Origin: Saccharicrinis carchari | GTDB lineage: Bacteria; Bacteroidota; Bacteroidia; Bacteroidales; Marinilabiliaceae | Length of the DNA stretch: 64,000 nt | Reading direction: 5' to 3' | Assembly (NCBI RefSeq): GCF_900182605.1 | Contig: NZ_FXTB01000008.1 | Coordinates: 62,001 to 126,000, forward strand | Shown: positions 8,535 through 18,600 of the stretch, piece after piece | Numbering within the stretch: position 1 is the stretch's first letter | How the letters are laid out: each line of letters begins with the position of its first letter | Position numbers and translations under genes: made by a program | The notes under the pieces: generated by a model | What the model was told of the DNA's origin: nothing | The model's database searches: none | What the model saw: the letters and a program-made list of their open reading frames with translations, nothing else

Positions 8535-9143
8535 CTACTTTTTCAACTGATCATTAAACAACTTTCGAAACTTCTCCACTTTAGGCCCCACCACCATGCG
8601 ACAATAGGGCTGGTTAGGGTTATTGGCAAAGTACTCCTGATGGTAGGCCTCGGCCGGATAGAACTTGGTGAGCGGTGCTACTTCCGTCACGATGGGATCG
8701 GTGTAGAGTTTTTGCTCGCCGATTAATTTTATTTGCTCCTGTGCTATGCGTTTTTGCTCCTCGCTATGATAAAAAATGACGGAGCGGTACTGTGTGCCTA
8801 CATCGGCTCCCTGACGGTTTAAGGTAGTCGGGTCGTGCACCGACCAAAACACGGCCAATATCTCGCCAAAAGATATTTGGTCGGCATCGTAGGTTATTTG
8901 GCACACCTCTGCATGACCCGTATTGCCGGAACAAACCTCGTTGTAGGTGGGGGTTTCGTCGTGCCCACCTGCATATCCCGACACAACGGACAATACACCT
9001 TGTAATTCATCGTAAACAGCCTCTACGCACCAAAAACATCCGGCACCGAGTGTTGCTTTCTTTTTATTTTTTGCTTCTGAACCCATAAATAAAAATACTG
9101 CTGTGGTTATTATAAACAATCGTTTCATCTGTCGCTTTTTCAT
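8535..9143 (-). CDS. msrA: Peptide-methionine (S)-S-oxide reductase MsrA, exported
   Basis: MsrA reduces methionine-S-sulfoxide in proteins. The catalytic site GAGCFWC is present (C36, C39 from this start), followed by EAVYDELQGVLSVVSGYAGG and the EVCSGNTGHAE block, and the length is normal for a single-domain MsrA. The N-terminus MKRLFIITTAVFLFMGSEA is a signal peptide, so the enzyme probably works in the periplasm. ATGs at 9143 and 9128 are both possible; the frame extends further upstream to 9266, but those residues are not MsrA-like. No msrB is fused or adjacent. Confidence 0.93.
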   Translation of the reverse strand: MKKRQMKRLFIITTAVFLFMGSEAKNKKKATLGAGCFWCVEAVYDELQGVLSVVSGYAGGHDETPTYNEVCSGNTGHAEVCQITYDADQISFGEILAVFWSVHDPTTLNRQGADVGTQYRSVIFYHSEEQKRIAQEQIKLIGEQKLYTDPIVTEVAPLTKFYPAEAYHQEYFANNPNQPYCRMVVGPKVEKFRKLFNDQLKK

Positions 9144-9348
9144 TCGCTTAACAACAAACCGCTGACAAGAATTACAAATGTAAGCTGTTGCTTGGTATTT
9201 TAAAACAACATATGTCCGATTGAGTTCAAAAAATGGGCAGTTTTTAGTTTTGTTTGGATGAGTCACAGTGTTATTTACATTACTTATTTTGGTAGTTTCA
9301 ATTTTTCAAGAAGACAGGAAATAGAATAGCTAATTCAGCTTGGATTGT

Positions 9349-9356
9349 TAATTTTG
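9349..9356 (+). promoter_or_regulatory. Bacteroidetes -7 element for rarA
   Basis: TAATTTTG matches the Bacteroidetes -7 consensus TAnnTTTG exactly and lies 21 bp before the rarA ATG. No good TTTG -33 element is seen at the expected distance, so this is a partial match. The implied leader would be only about 15 nt. Confidence 0.45.
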
Positions 9357-9377
9357 TGCAGCAAACAAAAAACAGAT

Positions 9378-10652
9378 ATGAATGCTTATCCCCCACTGGC
9401 CGAAAGACAGCGCCCCACCACTTTAGATCAATACATCGGTCAGCACCACTTGGTGGGCAAAGATGCTGTGCTGCGCAAGATGATAGACTCGGGCGTTATC
9501 TCGTCCATTATTTTATGGGGGCCTCCGGGGGTAGGTAAAACCACGCTGGCAAAGATTATATCGCAACAACTGGATCGCCCCTTCTACAATCTTTCAGCCA
9601 TTAATTCGGGTGTAAAGGATGTGAGGGAAGTGATAGAGAAGGCTCGCAAGAGCAAGTTTTTCAGCAGCCCCAACCCTATCCTTTTCATTGATGAGATACA
9701 CCGGTTCAGCAAATCGCAGCAGGACTCGCTACTGGGTGCCGTGGAACAGGGTGTGTTAACCCTGATAGGAGCCACCACCGAAAACCCCTCGTTCGAAGTG
9801 ATATCACCCCTGCTTTCGCGCTGTCAGGTGTATGTGCTAAAATCATTGGAAGTGGACGATTTGCGGAAGCTCACAAAAAAGGCCCTAACCACAGACGAAG
9901 TACTAAAAAAGAAAGATATCAACATTCAGGAAGAGGAGGCCTTGTTCCGCTTTTCAGGTGGCGATGCACGCAAATTGCTTAACATACTAGAACTGGTGGT
10001 CAATGCCCACGACGGCGATACAATTGATGTAACCAACGATAAGGTAACGCAATGTCTTCAATCGGATCCGGCAGCCTACGACAAAAACGGTGAGATGCAC
10101 TACGACATCATCTCGGCTTTCATTAAGAGCATTAGGGGCAGCGATCCGGATGCAGCGGTTTACTGGCTGGCGCGCATGGTAGAGGGTGGCGAAGATCCAA
10201 AGTTCATCGCCCGTCGCCTGGTTATTTCGGCGGCCGAAGATGTGGGCATGGCCAACCCCAACGCATTACTACTGGCCAACCAGTGTTTCGAGGCCATAAA
10301 AATGGTTGGATGGCCCGAAGGCAGAATTATCCTGTCGCAGACTACCATATATTTAGCTACCAGCCCCAAAAGCAACTCGGCCTACATGGCCATAAACGAA
10401 GCGCAGGCTTTGGTACGCCAAACGGGTAATCTACCCGTACCACTGCACTTGCGCAACGCTCCTACCAAACTAATGAAAGAACTAGGCTATGGTAAGGAAT
10501 ATAAGTACTCGCACGATTACCCGAAAAATTTTGTGGCTCAGGATTTTATGCCCGAGGAGATAAAAAACAACAAACTGTACCGCCCCCAAAACAATCCACA
10601 GGAATCAAAAATTTTGGAAAGATTAAAACGCCTCTGGAAAGGCAGGTTCTGA
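9378..10652 (+). CDS. rarA: Replication-associated recombination protein A (MgsA/RarA AAA+ ATPase)
   Basis: RarA is a clamp-loader-like AAA+ ATPase acting at stalled replication forks. The 424-aa protein starts at ATG 9378 (MNAYPPLAERQRPTTLDQYI), giving the usual N-terminus. Walker A GPPGVGKTT and Walker B ILFIDEIHRF are present, followed by the sensor GATTENPSFEV and the tetramerisation domain with AAEDVGMANP and NAPTKLMKELGYGKEYKYSH. All diagnostic motifs are intact. Its last 30 bp overlap the end of the convergent GH3/beta-lactamase gene, so the two stop codons lie inside each other's coding sequences. Confidence 0.96.
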   Translation: MNAYPPLAERQRPTTLDQYIGQHHLVGKDAVLRKMIDSGVISSIILWGPPGVGKTTLAKIISQQLDRPFYNLSAINSGVKDVREVIEKARKSKFFSSPNPILFIDEIHRFSKSQQDSLLGAVEQGVLTLIGATTENPSFEVISPLLSRCQVYVLKSLEVDDLRKLTKKALTTDEVLKKKDINIQEEEALFRFSGGDARKLLNILELVVNAHDGDTIDVTNDKVTQCLQSDPAAYDKNGEMHYDIISAFIKSIRGSDPDAAVYWLARMVEGGEDPKFIARRLVISAAEDVGMANPNALLLANQCFEAIKMVGWPEGRIILSQTTIYLATSPKSNSAYMAINEAQALVRQTGNLPVPLHLRNAPTKLMKELGYGKEYKYSHDYPKNFVAQDFMPEEIKNNKLYRPQNNPQESKILERLKRLWKGRF

Positions 10653-13325
10653 GCTTTTCTTTTCCCAATACTCAGGCAAGGCACGGTAAACTACCGATTG
10701 AATTTTTGTGCGTACATTATCAGTAATCAGCTTTTTATTGTACTGGTTGGGGTGTACCCGGTTCGACAAAAAAACATAAATCAAGTCGTATTCAGGATCT
10801 ACCCAAACCAGTGTTCCGGTAAAACCTGAGTGCCCATAGGATAATGGAGAAGCTTCCGGACAAGCCGGACCCGACAGTTCCGGATCGAGCACTGGTTTGT
10901 CAAAGCCCAGCCCTCGCCTGTTGCCTTCTTTTTGAACGGCACTAAAAAGGCTGATGGTAGTAGAATCTATATACCTTTCGCCACCATATGATCCTTTATT
11001 AAGGTACATTTGCAACACTTTGGCTAAATCACCAGCCGAGGCAAACACCCCAGCATGACCGCCCACCCCGCCCATCATAGCTGCTCCGGGGTCGTGCACA
11101 TAACCATGTATAAGCTCCTTACGGAATGCCCTGTCATTCTCGGTAGGTACAATTTCTTTTTTACTAAACCGCCTTAAAGGATTATACAACACACGCGCTG
11201 CACCCAAGGGTTTGTAAAACGCATTTTCTGTAAACATATCCAGGGGCATACTGTACGCCTGCTCCACTATTTCTTTAATATAGTAATATCCCAAATCGCT
11301 ATATAAATATTTTGGCCTGGCCTTTACCTCAGAGGTGTCTATCCCCATTCGCATTGAATCGATAAAAGCATGGTTCATCATCAGGCCTCCACTCACCTCA
11401 ATATTAAAGTCATCTGCTTTACTACTCCGAAATATATCCGATCTGTAACGGACTGACTTATTGAGATATAATCGGGTATCCAACTTAAGATTATACTGAT
11501 TAGAATATCGGTATCCGTATACCTCGCCATTTAGTTTGTCGCGATCTATGGCACGGATATAAAAAGGAATCCACGACTTTAATCCCGCTTGATGCAGCAT
11601 CACATCGTCAATACGAAGGCCGCCTTTATTTGTCCCTTTTAACCTCGGCAACAGATAGGATAAGCTGTCGTCCAGTTTTAACTTTCCTTCATCGTACATC
11701 CTCATCAATGCCGGTACAGCAGACACTATTTTGGTAACTGAGGCCACATCATACAAATCGGAGGTAGCTACATGATTTTTTTTGTTGTAGGTATGATAAC
11801 CAAAAGCCTTGTTATAAATAACATCGCCATCCTTCACCACCAATACGCAACATCCCGGTGTAGCCCTTTCGCGAATGGTTTTATAGGCCAGTTGATCAAT
11901 TAACCTTAGGGTATCTGTATTGGCCTTTTCGTAGGTGGGCGCATAACCCAATCGGGTTTTCTGAGTAAAAACGCCGGTACCGAAAGTAAATTTATCGTTA
12001 ATTCTTTTCGCCAGTATGCCCTGTGCGGCCACGCCCCCAAAAATAATTTGGGCTGCAATATCTTGTGCCATATTATTACTATCAAACGATAACAAAACAG
12101 CTTTAAAAGGATGGGCATCGGGCAATGCCGCCAGCCTATTACCCGAACCAAAATGCACTAGTATTAAATCGGCCGTAGAAGATATTTGATGCAAAAAAGA
12201 GTAAAGTTTGATGTTTACATTTTGCTCGTACCAATCGCCATTCACACCTACAATAATAGTGTTGTAATTTTCCATTTCTTTACGCAGCCTGTTTAATCTT
12301 TCCATGTTGGGAATTTGCTCTACCGTAAAATGCTTTATAGCACTATATTCCGACAATGTTTTTTGAAACACAGACTCCTCCTCTACCCCAATATGAATAG
12401 ATGCGATGTTGCGCTGTACTAGTTTATTCACCGGTATTACCCCTTCATTTTCAAGAAGCACCGCTCCTTTTTTGTACAAGTTGCGGATTACATTCTTTAC
12501 TTCCTGCTTTAAAGTAAAATATTCCTTGGTGTCCGGCTTATGATTCAATAGTTCATTGATGCGTAATCTTTTCTTACAACTCTTCTCCAATATTTCAACA
12601 GGTAAAATGTTATTGCGGAATAATCTTAATAAGGTATTGTAATCATTTTCAACATCATCGCTATAGATGAGCCCGCCGTGCTTCAATAGCATTTCGAGGG
12701 TAGGATTTTCATACTCCTTCAACATTTTCTGCATGTTTTTCCAATCCGTACCTTTTAAGTAATTGGAAGTAGCCATTTGCTGCGGCGAAATACCCGACCG
12801 ACTATCATGCTCAGATAATACCTTTTCCGGTAACTTATAAAGTTTGGTTTTAAAAAATTGCTTTAGTGTATCTTCATCTATAAAAGGCACAACCAACTTT
12901 CCTGCGGGTTCCAGAAAAAAATCAACCGGCTTGTTGTCATTATCCTGAAAGAGCAGGGAGTAGGGTGATTGCATAGGAAAATAAACACCATCGGCTTTTT
13001 TCCGTAAAAGCACATTAGTCAATTGATTTTGCAACTCATGGTTTTTGCCATTCATAAATGCCGATCGCATTAACATATCCGACACCATAGGCTTATATCC
13101 TTCTTCCAGTTTAAAAAGCCTATCCATACTAAGCCAAACAGCTGCCGAATCATTCCTTTTTGAATAATGACGAATGGTGGGCACAATTAAAATCGATTTA
13201 ACCTTTTGCTCTATACTTAAGTTTAAATAAGCAGCATCTATTTTTGATTCATCCCAAAACCCCTGACTGCGAAGACTCACCTGCCAGGATATAATTATAG
13301 CAAATAGAAAAATATACTTTGTCAC
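10623..13325 (-). CDS. Secreted fusion: degenerate GH3-like N-terminal region plus beta-lactamase-family serine hydrolase
   Basis: The 900-aa protein begins at a GTG codon and has a signal peptide (TKYIFLFAIIISWQVSL). Residues ~25-460 follow the layout of a GH3 N-acetylglucosaminidase with its C-terminal alpha/beta domain, but the usual KHFPGHG-type catalytic loop is not recognisable; the region around LLKHGGLIYSDDVEND is all that remains. Residues ~475-890 are a class C beta-lactamase/DD-peptidase fold with S529-V-T-K532, the YSD motif at 675-677 and HSG at 832-834 in place of KTG. The same fusion is known in Bacteroidetes and is thought to act on cell-wall fragments. Here only the serine hydrolase looks active. 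It converges with rarA and overlaps it by 30 bp. Confidence 0.85.
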   Translation of the reverse strand: MTKYIFLFAIIISWQVSLRSQGFWDESKIDAAYLNLSIEQKVKSILIVPTIRHYSKRNDSAAVWLSMDRLFKLEEGYKPMVSDMLMRSAFMNGKNHELQNQLTNVLLRKKADGVYFPMQSPYSLLFQDNDNKPVDFFLEPAGKLVVPFIDEDTLKQFFKTKLYKLPEKVLSEHDSRSGISPQQMATSNYLKGTDWKNMQKMLKEYENPTLEMLLKHGGLIYSDDVENDYNTLLRLFRNNILPVEILEKSCKKRLRINELLNHKPDTKEYFTLKQEVKNVIRNLYKKGAVLLENEGVIPVNKLVQRNIASIHIGVEEESVFQKTLSEYSAIKHFTVEQIPNMERLNRLRKEMENYNTIIVGVNGDWYEQNVNIKLYSFLHQISSTADLILVHFGSGNRLAALPDAHPFKAVLLSFDSNNMAQDIAAQIIFGGVAAQGILAKRINDKFTFGTGVFTQKTRLGYAPTYEKANTDTLRLIDQLAYKTIRERATPGCCVLVVKDGDVIYNKAFGYHTYNKKNHVATSDLYDVASVTKIVSAVPALMRMYDEGKLKLDDSLSYLLPRLKGTNKGGLRIDDVMLHQAGLKSWIPFYIRAIDRDKLNGEVYGYRYSNQYNLKLDTRLYLNKSVRYRSDIFRSSKADDFNIEVSGGLMMNHAFIDSMRMGIDTSEVKARPKYLYSDLGYYYIKEIVEQAYSMPLDMFTENAFYKPLGAARVLYNPLRRFSKKEIVPTENDRAFRKELIHGYVHDPGAAMMGGVGGHAGVFASAGDLAKVLQMYLNKGSYGGERYIDSTTISLFSAVQKEGNRRGLGFDKPVLDPELSGPACPEASPLSYGHSGFTGTLVWVDPEYDLIYVFLSNRVHPNQYNKKLITDNVRTKIQSVVYRALPEYWEKKSSEPAFPEAF

Positions 13326-13470
13326 CCCGATACATGTTTATACGATACGTTTACTAAACGTGATTAAATACTCAAAATTACATGGAATAAAAAGATTTAT
13401 TAAATAAAAAATTACAATGCTTTGTATTTAATTATTTCAAAATATATCCAACACAATTATTTTTGATTTA

Positions 13471-13502
13471 TTTGGTAAATACCACAACAAAGATTATTTT
13501 AG
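13471..13502 (+). promoter_or_regulatory. Candidate Bacteroidetes promoter for the receiver-domain gene
   Basis: TTTG at 13471-13474 and TATTTTAG at 13495-13502 are 20 bp apart, which fits the TTTG-N19-21-TAnnTTTG consensus with one mismatch in the -7 element. Transcription would start about 35 bp before the ATG at 13544. Confidence 0.5.
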
Positions 13503-13543
13503 CCGGTATAAAGGCAATAATTATTATCCATTTCTGAGGCATT

Positions 13544-13945
13544 ATGAGCGAAAACATAAGCAGTTCCTTAAACCAAAATTGGGGAGATAAAGTCATCCTG
13601 GTTGTTGAGGATGTAGATACCAACAAGATTTTTTTTGATGCAGCACTCAGAAAAACGAATGCTACCATTCTTTGGGCCAAGGACGGTCTGGAAGCAGTTG
13701 AAATGTACAAAGAAAATCGCATCGATTTGGTTTTGATGGATTTGCAACTTCCGATAATGGATGGCTATACCGCAACCCGCGAAATAAAAAAAATTGATAG
13801 CACCGTACCCATTATTGCACAAACAGCACATGTTATGTCGGGCGAAAGAGAAAAATGCTTAGAAGCCGGATGCAACGATTACCTGGCAAAACCAATCCGA
13901 CTTCAAACTTTAATGGAAACCTTATCGAAATACCTTAACAACTAA
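13544..13945 (+). CDS. Single-domain response regulator (CheY-like receiver)
   Basis: The 133-aa protein is a stand-alone receiver domain. The acidic pair is E22-D23, the phospho-acceptor is D66 (LVLMDLQLPIMDGY), the switch residue is T94 and the conserved Lys is K116 (LAKPIR). There is no output domain. Closest in style are the receiver domains of hybrid kinases, so it may be a phosphorelay shuttle. No kinase or phosphotransfer gene is adjacent; the only kinase in the window is at 31297-32943. It has its own promoter candidate and a strong terminator, so it is probably a single-gene unit. Confidence 0.92.
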   Translation: MSENISSSLNQNWGDKVILVVEDVDTNKIFFDAALRKTNATILWAKDGLEAVEMYKENRIDLVLMDLQLPIMDGYTATREIKKIDSTVPIIAQTAHVMSGEREKCLEAGCNDYLAKPIRLQTLMETLSKYLNN

Positions 13946-13964
13946 GTAAATAATATAATTATAT

Positions 13965-14004
13965 CAAACAAAGGCTGCGCTTTAAATAGTGCAGCCTTTG
14001 TTTG
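13965..14004 (+). terminator. Rho-independent-like terminator after the receiver gene
   Basis: A perfect 14-bp stem (13965-13978 with 13991-14004) and a 12-nt loop lie 19 bp after the stop codon. The right arm ends in TTTGTTTG rather than a clean T-run. Confidence 0.75.
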
Positions 14005-14138
14005 TTGGTAGCAATGCGTACTGAACTTAAAAGGAAAAATGTGGGATACATGAAAATAAATAAAGTCTTGAATTATTAATTTTTTACATAACTTCGGGGT
14101 GATAAATGAAAAAATTAAAAAACAAATTGTTTTTGCTC

Positions 14139-15395
14139 ATGAAAACCAACAGACGCAAATTTTTAAAAACGGCAGGGGCGCTTTCCCTGTTCACGGTGGT
14201 TCCCCGTCATGTGTTGGGGAGAGGCTTCATCCCACCCAGCGATCAGCTCACCAAAGGCATCATCGGTGTAGGCGGAATGGGACGCAACCACTTTAACTAC
14301 GATGGTACACGCCTGGTTGCCATCTGCGATGTGGACAGCAAGCACCTGGCCATAGCCGCTAAAAAAGCCAAGGACAAAGTGTCGCAATATGCCGATTTCC
14401 GTGAATTGATCATGGACAAGAACGTAGATATCGTACACATTGCCACCCCACCCCATTGGCACGGCATTATGGCTGTGGAGGCCGCCAAGGCCGGAAAAGA
14501 CATCTTTTGCGAAAAACCCATGACCCGCACCATCGGCGAAGGGGAGAGGGTTAAGGAAGCCATCCGACAACATGGCAATATCTTCCGGCTGAACACCTGG
14601 TTCCGTTTTAGGGATAACTTTTATGGCTTGGGCACTCCCGTTAAACCGCTTAAAAAATTGGTGAACAGCGGCATGCTGGGTTGGCCCCTCAAGGTAACCA
14701 TCAGCAAGCACACCGGTTTCGACTGGAAATTTTATTGGGTGGGCAAAAACCATCTCGAGCCTCAGCCTGTACCCCGCGAGCTCGATTACAACGCCTGGTT
14801 AGGGCCGGCACCGCACAAACCGTACAACAGCCATAGAGTTCACAGCACCTTCCGTGGCTATTGGGACTACGATGCGGGCGGACTGGGCGATATGGGCCAA
14901 CATTATATCGACCCCGTACAATACCTTTTGGGCAAGGACAGCACCAGCCCAGTTAAGGTTGAGGTGGATGCCCCGCAGCAGCACCCCGATGCAGTGGGCA
15001 CCTGGCGCTCCATCACATACACCTACGACGACGGCTGCCAGATAGTACTTTGGGGCGGCGAGTATGGTACCCCCGATACCCCTTATATTGCAGGGCCAAA
15101 AGGAAATGTATATAAAAATTTTGTGTGCGACATACCCAATTGGAAAAAAAAGCTGGCCGACTACCCGGAGCCCGAAACACAGAACACCGATTTTGTAGAA
15201 TGCATTAAATCACGCCAGAAGTATGCCCTGAACGAGATCAACGGACATGCTTCGGCCACGGTGGTAAATATGGGTGCCATAGCCCTTCGGCTAAACCGGA
15301 CGCTCCATTTCGATCCCGCAAAACAAACATTCATCGGCGACGATGAAGCCAATCGCTTGGCCAATCCGCCCATGCGTTCACCCTGGCACATCTAA
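14139..15395 (+). CDS. Gfo/Idh/MocA-family NAD(P)-dependent oxidoreductase, Tat-exported
   Basis: Gfo/Idh/MocA enzymes oxidise or reduce sugars, often at C3. From ATG 14139 the protein is 418 aa and opens with MKTNRRKFLKTAG, a Tat motif (RRKFLK) plus hydrophobic stretch; an ATG at 14106 would add 11 residues. The Rossmann motif is GIIGVGGMG, the conserved EKP is in FCEKPMTRTI, and the C-terminal domain has GDMGQHYIDPVQYLLG with the likely catalytic His. The product should fold with cofactor before export to the periplasm. It is followed after 248 bp by the DUF1080 protein; this pairing suggests a role in 3-keto-glycoside metabolism (inference). Confidence 0.92.
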   Translation: MKTNRRKFLKTAGALSLFTVVPRHVLGRGFIPPSDQLTKGIIGVGGMGRNHFNYDGTRLVAICDVDSKHLAIAAKKAKDKVSQYADFRELIMDKNVDIVHIATPPHWHGIMAVEAAKAGKDIFCEKPMTRTIGEGERVKEAIRQHGNIFRLNTWFRFRDNFYGLGTPVKPLKKLVNSGMLGWPLKVTISKHTGFDWKFYWVGKNHLEPQPVPRELDYNAWLGPAPHKPYNSHRVHSTFRGYWDYDAGGLGDMGQHYIDPVQYLLGKDSTSPVKVEVDAPQQHPDAVGTWRSITYTYDDGCQIVLWGGEYGTPDTPYIAGPKGNVYKNFVCDIPNWKKKLADYPEPETQNTDFVECIKSRQKYALNEINGHASATVVNMGAIALRLNRTLHFDPAKQTFIGDDEANRLANPPMRSPWHI

Positions 15396-15643
15396 TTTTT
15401 GCAAGCTTACATCAAATGACTCACGCACTTTTACATGAGTTTTTAGCTAAAAATAATGAAACACTCATATTATTGGGTTAATACACACAATAAACTATGC
15501 CGTCCCGTTTAACGGGAATTAAAAGGAAAGCAACTGCGTCTCGGTGTATCTTCCGCATAGGCGGAATATGCTGTTTTAGTAGTCTTTTCCCAGCAAAAAT
15601 AAATAAAAAGTAACGGAATAGTCTCTTATCTAATATCTATCAG

Positions 15644-18600
15644 ATGAAACAAACATTTATATTAATTCTACTCAGTCTTTTTGTCCTAACGGGGACACAG
15701 GCACAGCATGCCAAAAACCGCAGCGTTTCAACGGTGATTGCCGATGCCTTAGCACAGCTACCTGCCGACAAGCAGGATAAATACAAACACACCATTCAGG
15801 ATCTGATGGCCACCGGCGAAGAGGGTATTCTGAACCTGGTGAGCAGGATGCAGCCTCCGGGAGCGGAGAGCAATGAAGCCATAGAGTTTGCCCTAAGTGG
15901 CTGGACCCATAATGCTTCTATGGACGAATCCCAACGATCGCTTACCGAAAAAGCTTATCTCAAAGCCCTGGAAACCACGGATGTACCCGAAACCCTAGCC
16001 TTTATTATTCGTCAGCTCGAACGGATAGGACAAGAGGAGAGCATTACTCCTCTCACCGCCTATCTCCAAAACGAAAGCTTGTCCAACCCCGCAGCGCAGG
16101 CGCTTGCCGCCATGAGCAATCCCAAAGCCGATGCGGCATTGTTATCCTCTTTACAGAGGACCAAAACTGAAGCCATCCGCATAACCCTGGTCAATACCAT
16201 CGGCCAAAGAGGGTATAAAAAAGCTGAACCCGTTCTGTTATCTATGCTTAAAGCTGCCCCGTCAATGCAATTAGAAGGCGCGCTATTGATGGCCCTTGGG
16301 CAAACCGGTTCAAAAGCCTCGCTTAAAACACTCCGTAAAAACGCCGAGAAGGCTGGCTTCGGTTATGACAAAACGGGCGCTACCAACGCTTATGTGGCCC
16401 TGTTGAACAGATTGGCCGGGCAGGGAGAATCAAAAACCGCCGCAAAAGAAGCCGGCAGATTACTTACCAAAGCCACGGCATTGAACAAACAGGAGCTGCG
16501 CATCGCCGCGCTGAACATTTTAATGGCCTCGCCCCAATCCAATACAGATGTTCTGCTATCAAAGGCTCTTAACGACGCGCATCTGGATTATGTTACCAAA
16601 GCATTGAGCTTTTACATTAACAACGGTGGCCATAACAATCAGCTGATTCTCGACCGGCTCCCTTCCGCCAATCCCATTGCAAAAACCGCCATCCTCTATT
16701 GGCTGGGCAACCAACGGTTGGAAGCAGGTATTCCCGCTGTTGTCAATGCGCTCAACAACAATGATAAGAACATCCAAAAAGCAGCCATCAGCTCCGCCGA
16801 AAAACTAGGCGGACCCCAAATTCTCGAAGGCCTCACCCAATTACTGCAAAGTAACGATAGGGAAGTTATTTCGCTGGCCAAAGAAGCACTTTCTACCTAC
16901 AAAGGCAACATGGCTCCATCGTTGGGGAAAGCTTTCCCGCAAGTTGGCCAGGCAGGTAAAGTAGCCATACTCCAGCTGTTGGCCAGTCGCCGCTCGGCCG
17001 ACCAATACAATCTGGTGCGCAGTCAACTGACGGCAGATGATACTGCACTTAGGTTAGCCGCTTTTGAGGCTTTGCCCTACGTAGTTTCAGCGCAAAATCT
17101 GGACGAGCTCTTTGGTATGCTTGAATCATCCGATACCCCAAACAGGGCAGCCATCCAAAAAGCCATCAACATAGCGCTTTCGTCACAAAGCCCGGAAGAG
17201 CAGCTTAAAAAGATTCAGGCACAGATGGAAAATAACAGCGAAAAAAAGCACCTCTATTATGCAATGTTGGCTCATACCGGTGCAAAAGGGGCACTGGACT
17301 TGTTGATGAACGATTACTCAAGTGCTTCGGGCGAATCCAAGGCCGCGGTTTTTGAGGCTTTTACCCAATGGCCTGACTTTGAGGCAATCCACCCACTGCT
17401 CTCCATTGCCCGAAACAGCGATGAATCCACCGAGGTAATAAAAGCAGTAGATGCCATCGTAAACCTGATTTCCCGTTCGCAGCAAACCGGCGAAGTGCGT
17501 ACTATCTTTTTACGCGAAGCCCTGCAATTGGCCAAAACCGATAGGCAGAAGAAGGAAATTTTAAAGCTATTGGGTAACACAGGTACTTTTCAGGCACTTC
17601 TTTCCCTTGAACAATATTTAGACAACACTGATTTAATGGAGACTGCTGCACAAGCTGTTATGAACATTGCTTTAAACAACAAGGCCTACGCCGGAAGTGT
17701 AGCTACCCGAATGCTCAACAAAGTTAGCACAGTTTTAAACAACCCCGATGCCGGATACCAGCGCCAAGCCATTAAAAAGTACCTGGACGAAAACCCCAAC
17801 CAGGGCGGTTACGTTTCCATGTTTAACGGCAAGAACCTGGACGGCTGGCAGGGCTTGGTGGGCAACCCTCTTACACGCGCAAAAATGAGCAAAAAGGAAT
17901 TGGCGGTCAAGCAAATTATAGCCAACAAAGCAATGACCAAAAACTGGAGCGTTAAAGATGGTACCATCGTATTCGACGGCAAGGGGGCCAACCTGTGTTC
18001 GGTAAAAAAATATGGCGACTTTGAGATGCTCGTGGATTGGAGAATTACCAAAGGTGGCGACAGCGGTATTTACCTGCGTGGTTCGCCCCAGGTTCAGATT
18101 TGGGACACGGCCCTGGTAGAAGTTGGCGCTCAGGTAGGTTCCGGCGGACTTTACAATAACCAGAAACACCCCAGCATACCGCTGAAGGTAGCCGACAACC
18201 GTGTAGGCGAATGGAACAGCTTTTATATTAAAATGATAGGCGAAAAGGTAACTGTAATTCTTAATGGCGAACTGGTGGTGGATAACGTAACGATGGAAAA
18301 TTACTGGGACCGCAAACAGCCTATCTTCCCCATTGAAGCCATTGAGCTACAGGCACACGGCAACGAATTAGCTTTCCGGGATATTTATGTGCGCGAAATA
18401 AACACAGTAACCTACGCCATGACTGAAGAGGAGGAGCAGGAAGGGTTCACGGCTCTCTTCGACGGATCCAATTTAAACCATTGGACCGGGAATACCACTG
18501 ATTATATTATCGAAGAAGGCAACATCGTTATTCGCCCCAGCAAGGGATCCGGTGGTAATCTTTACACTAAAAAAGAGTACGACGACTTTGTTTTCCGTTT

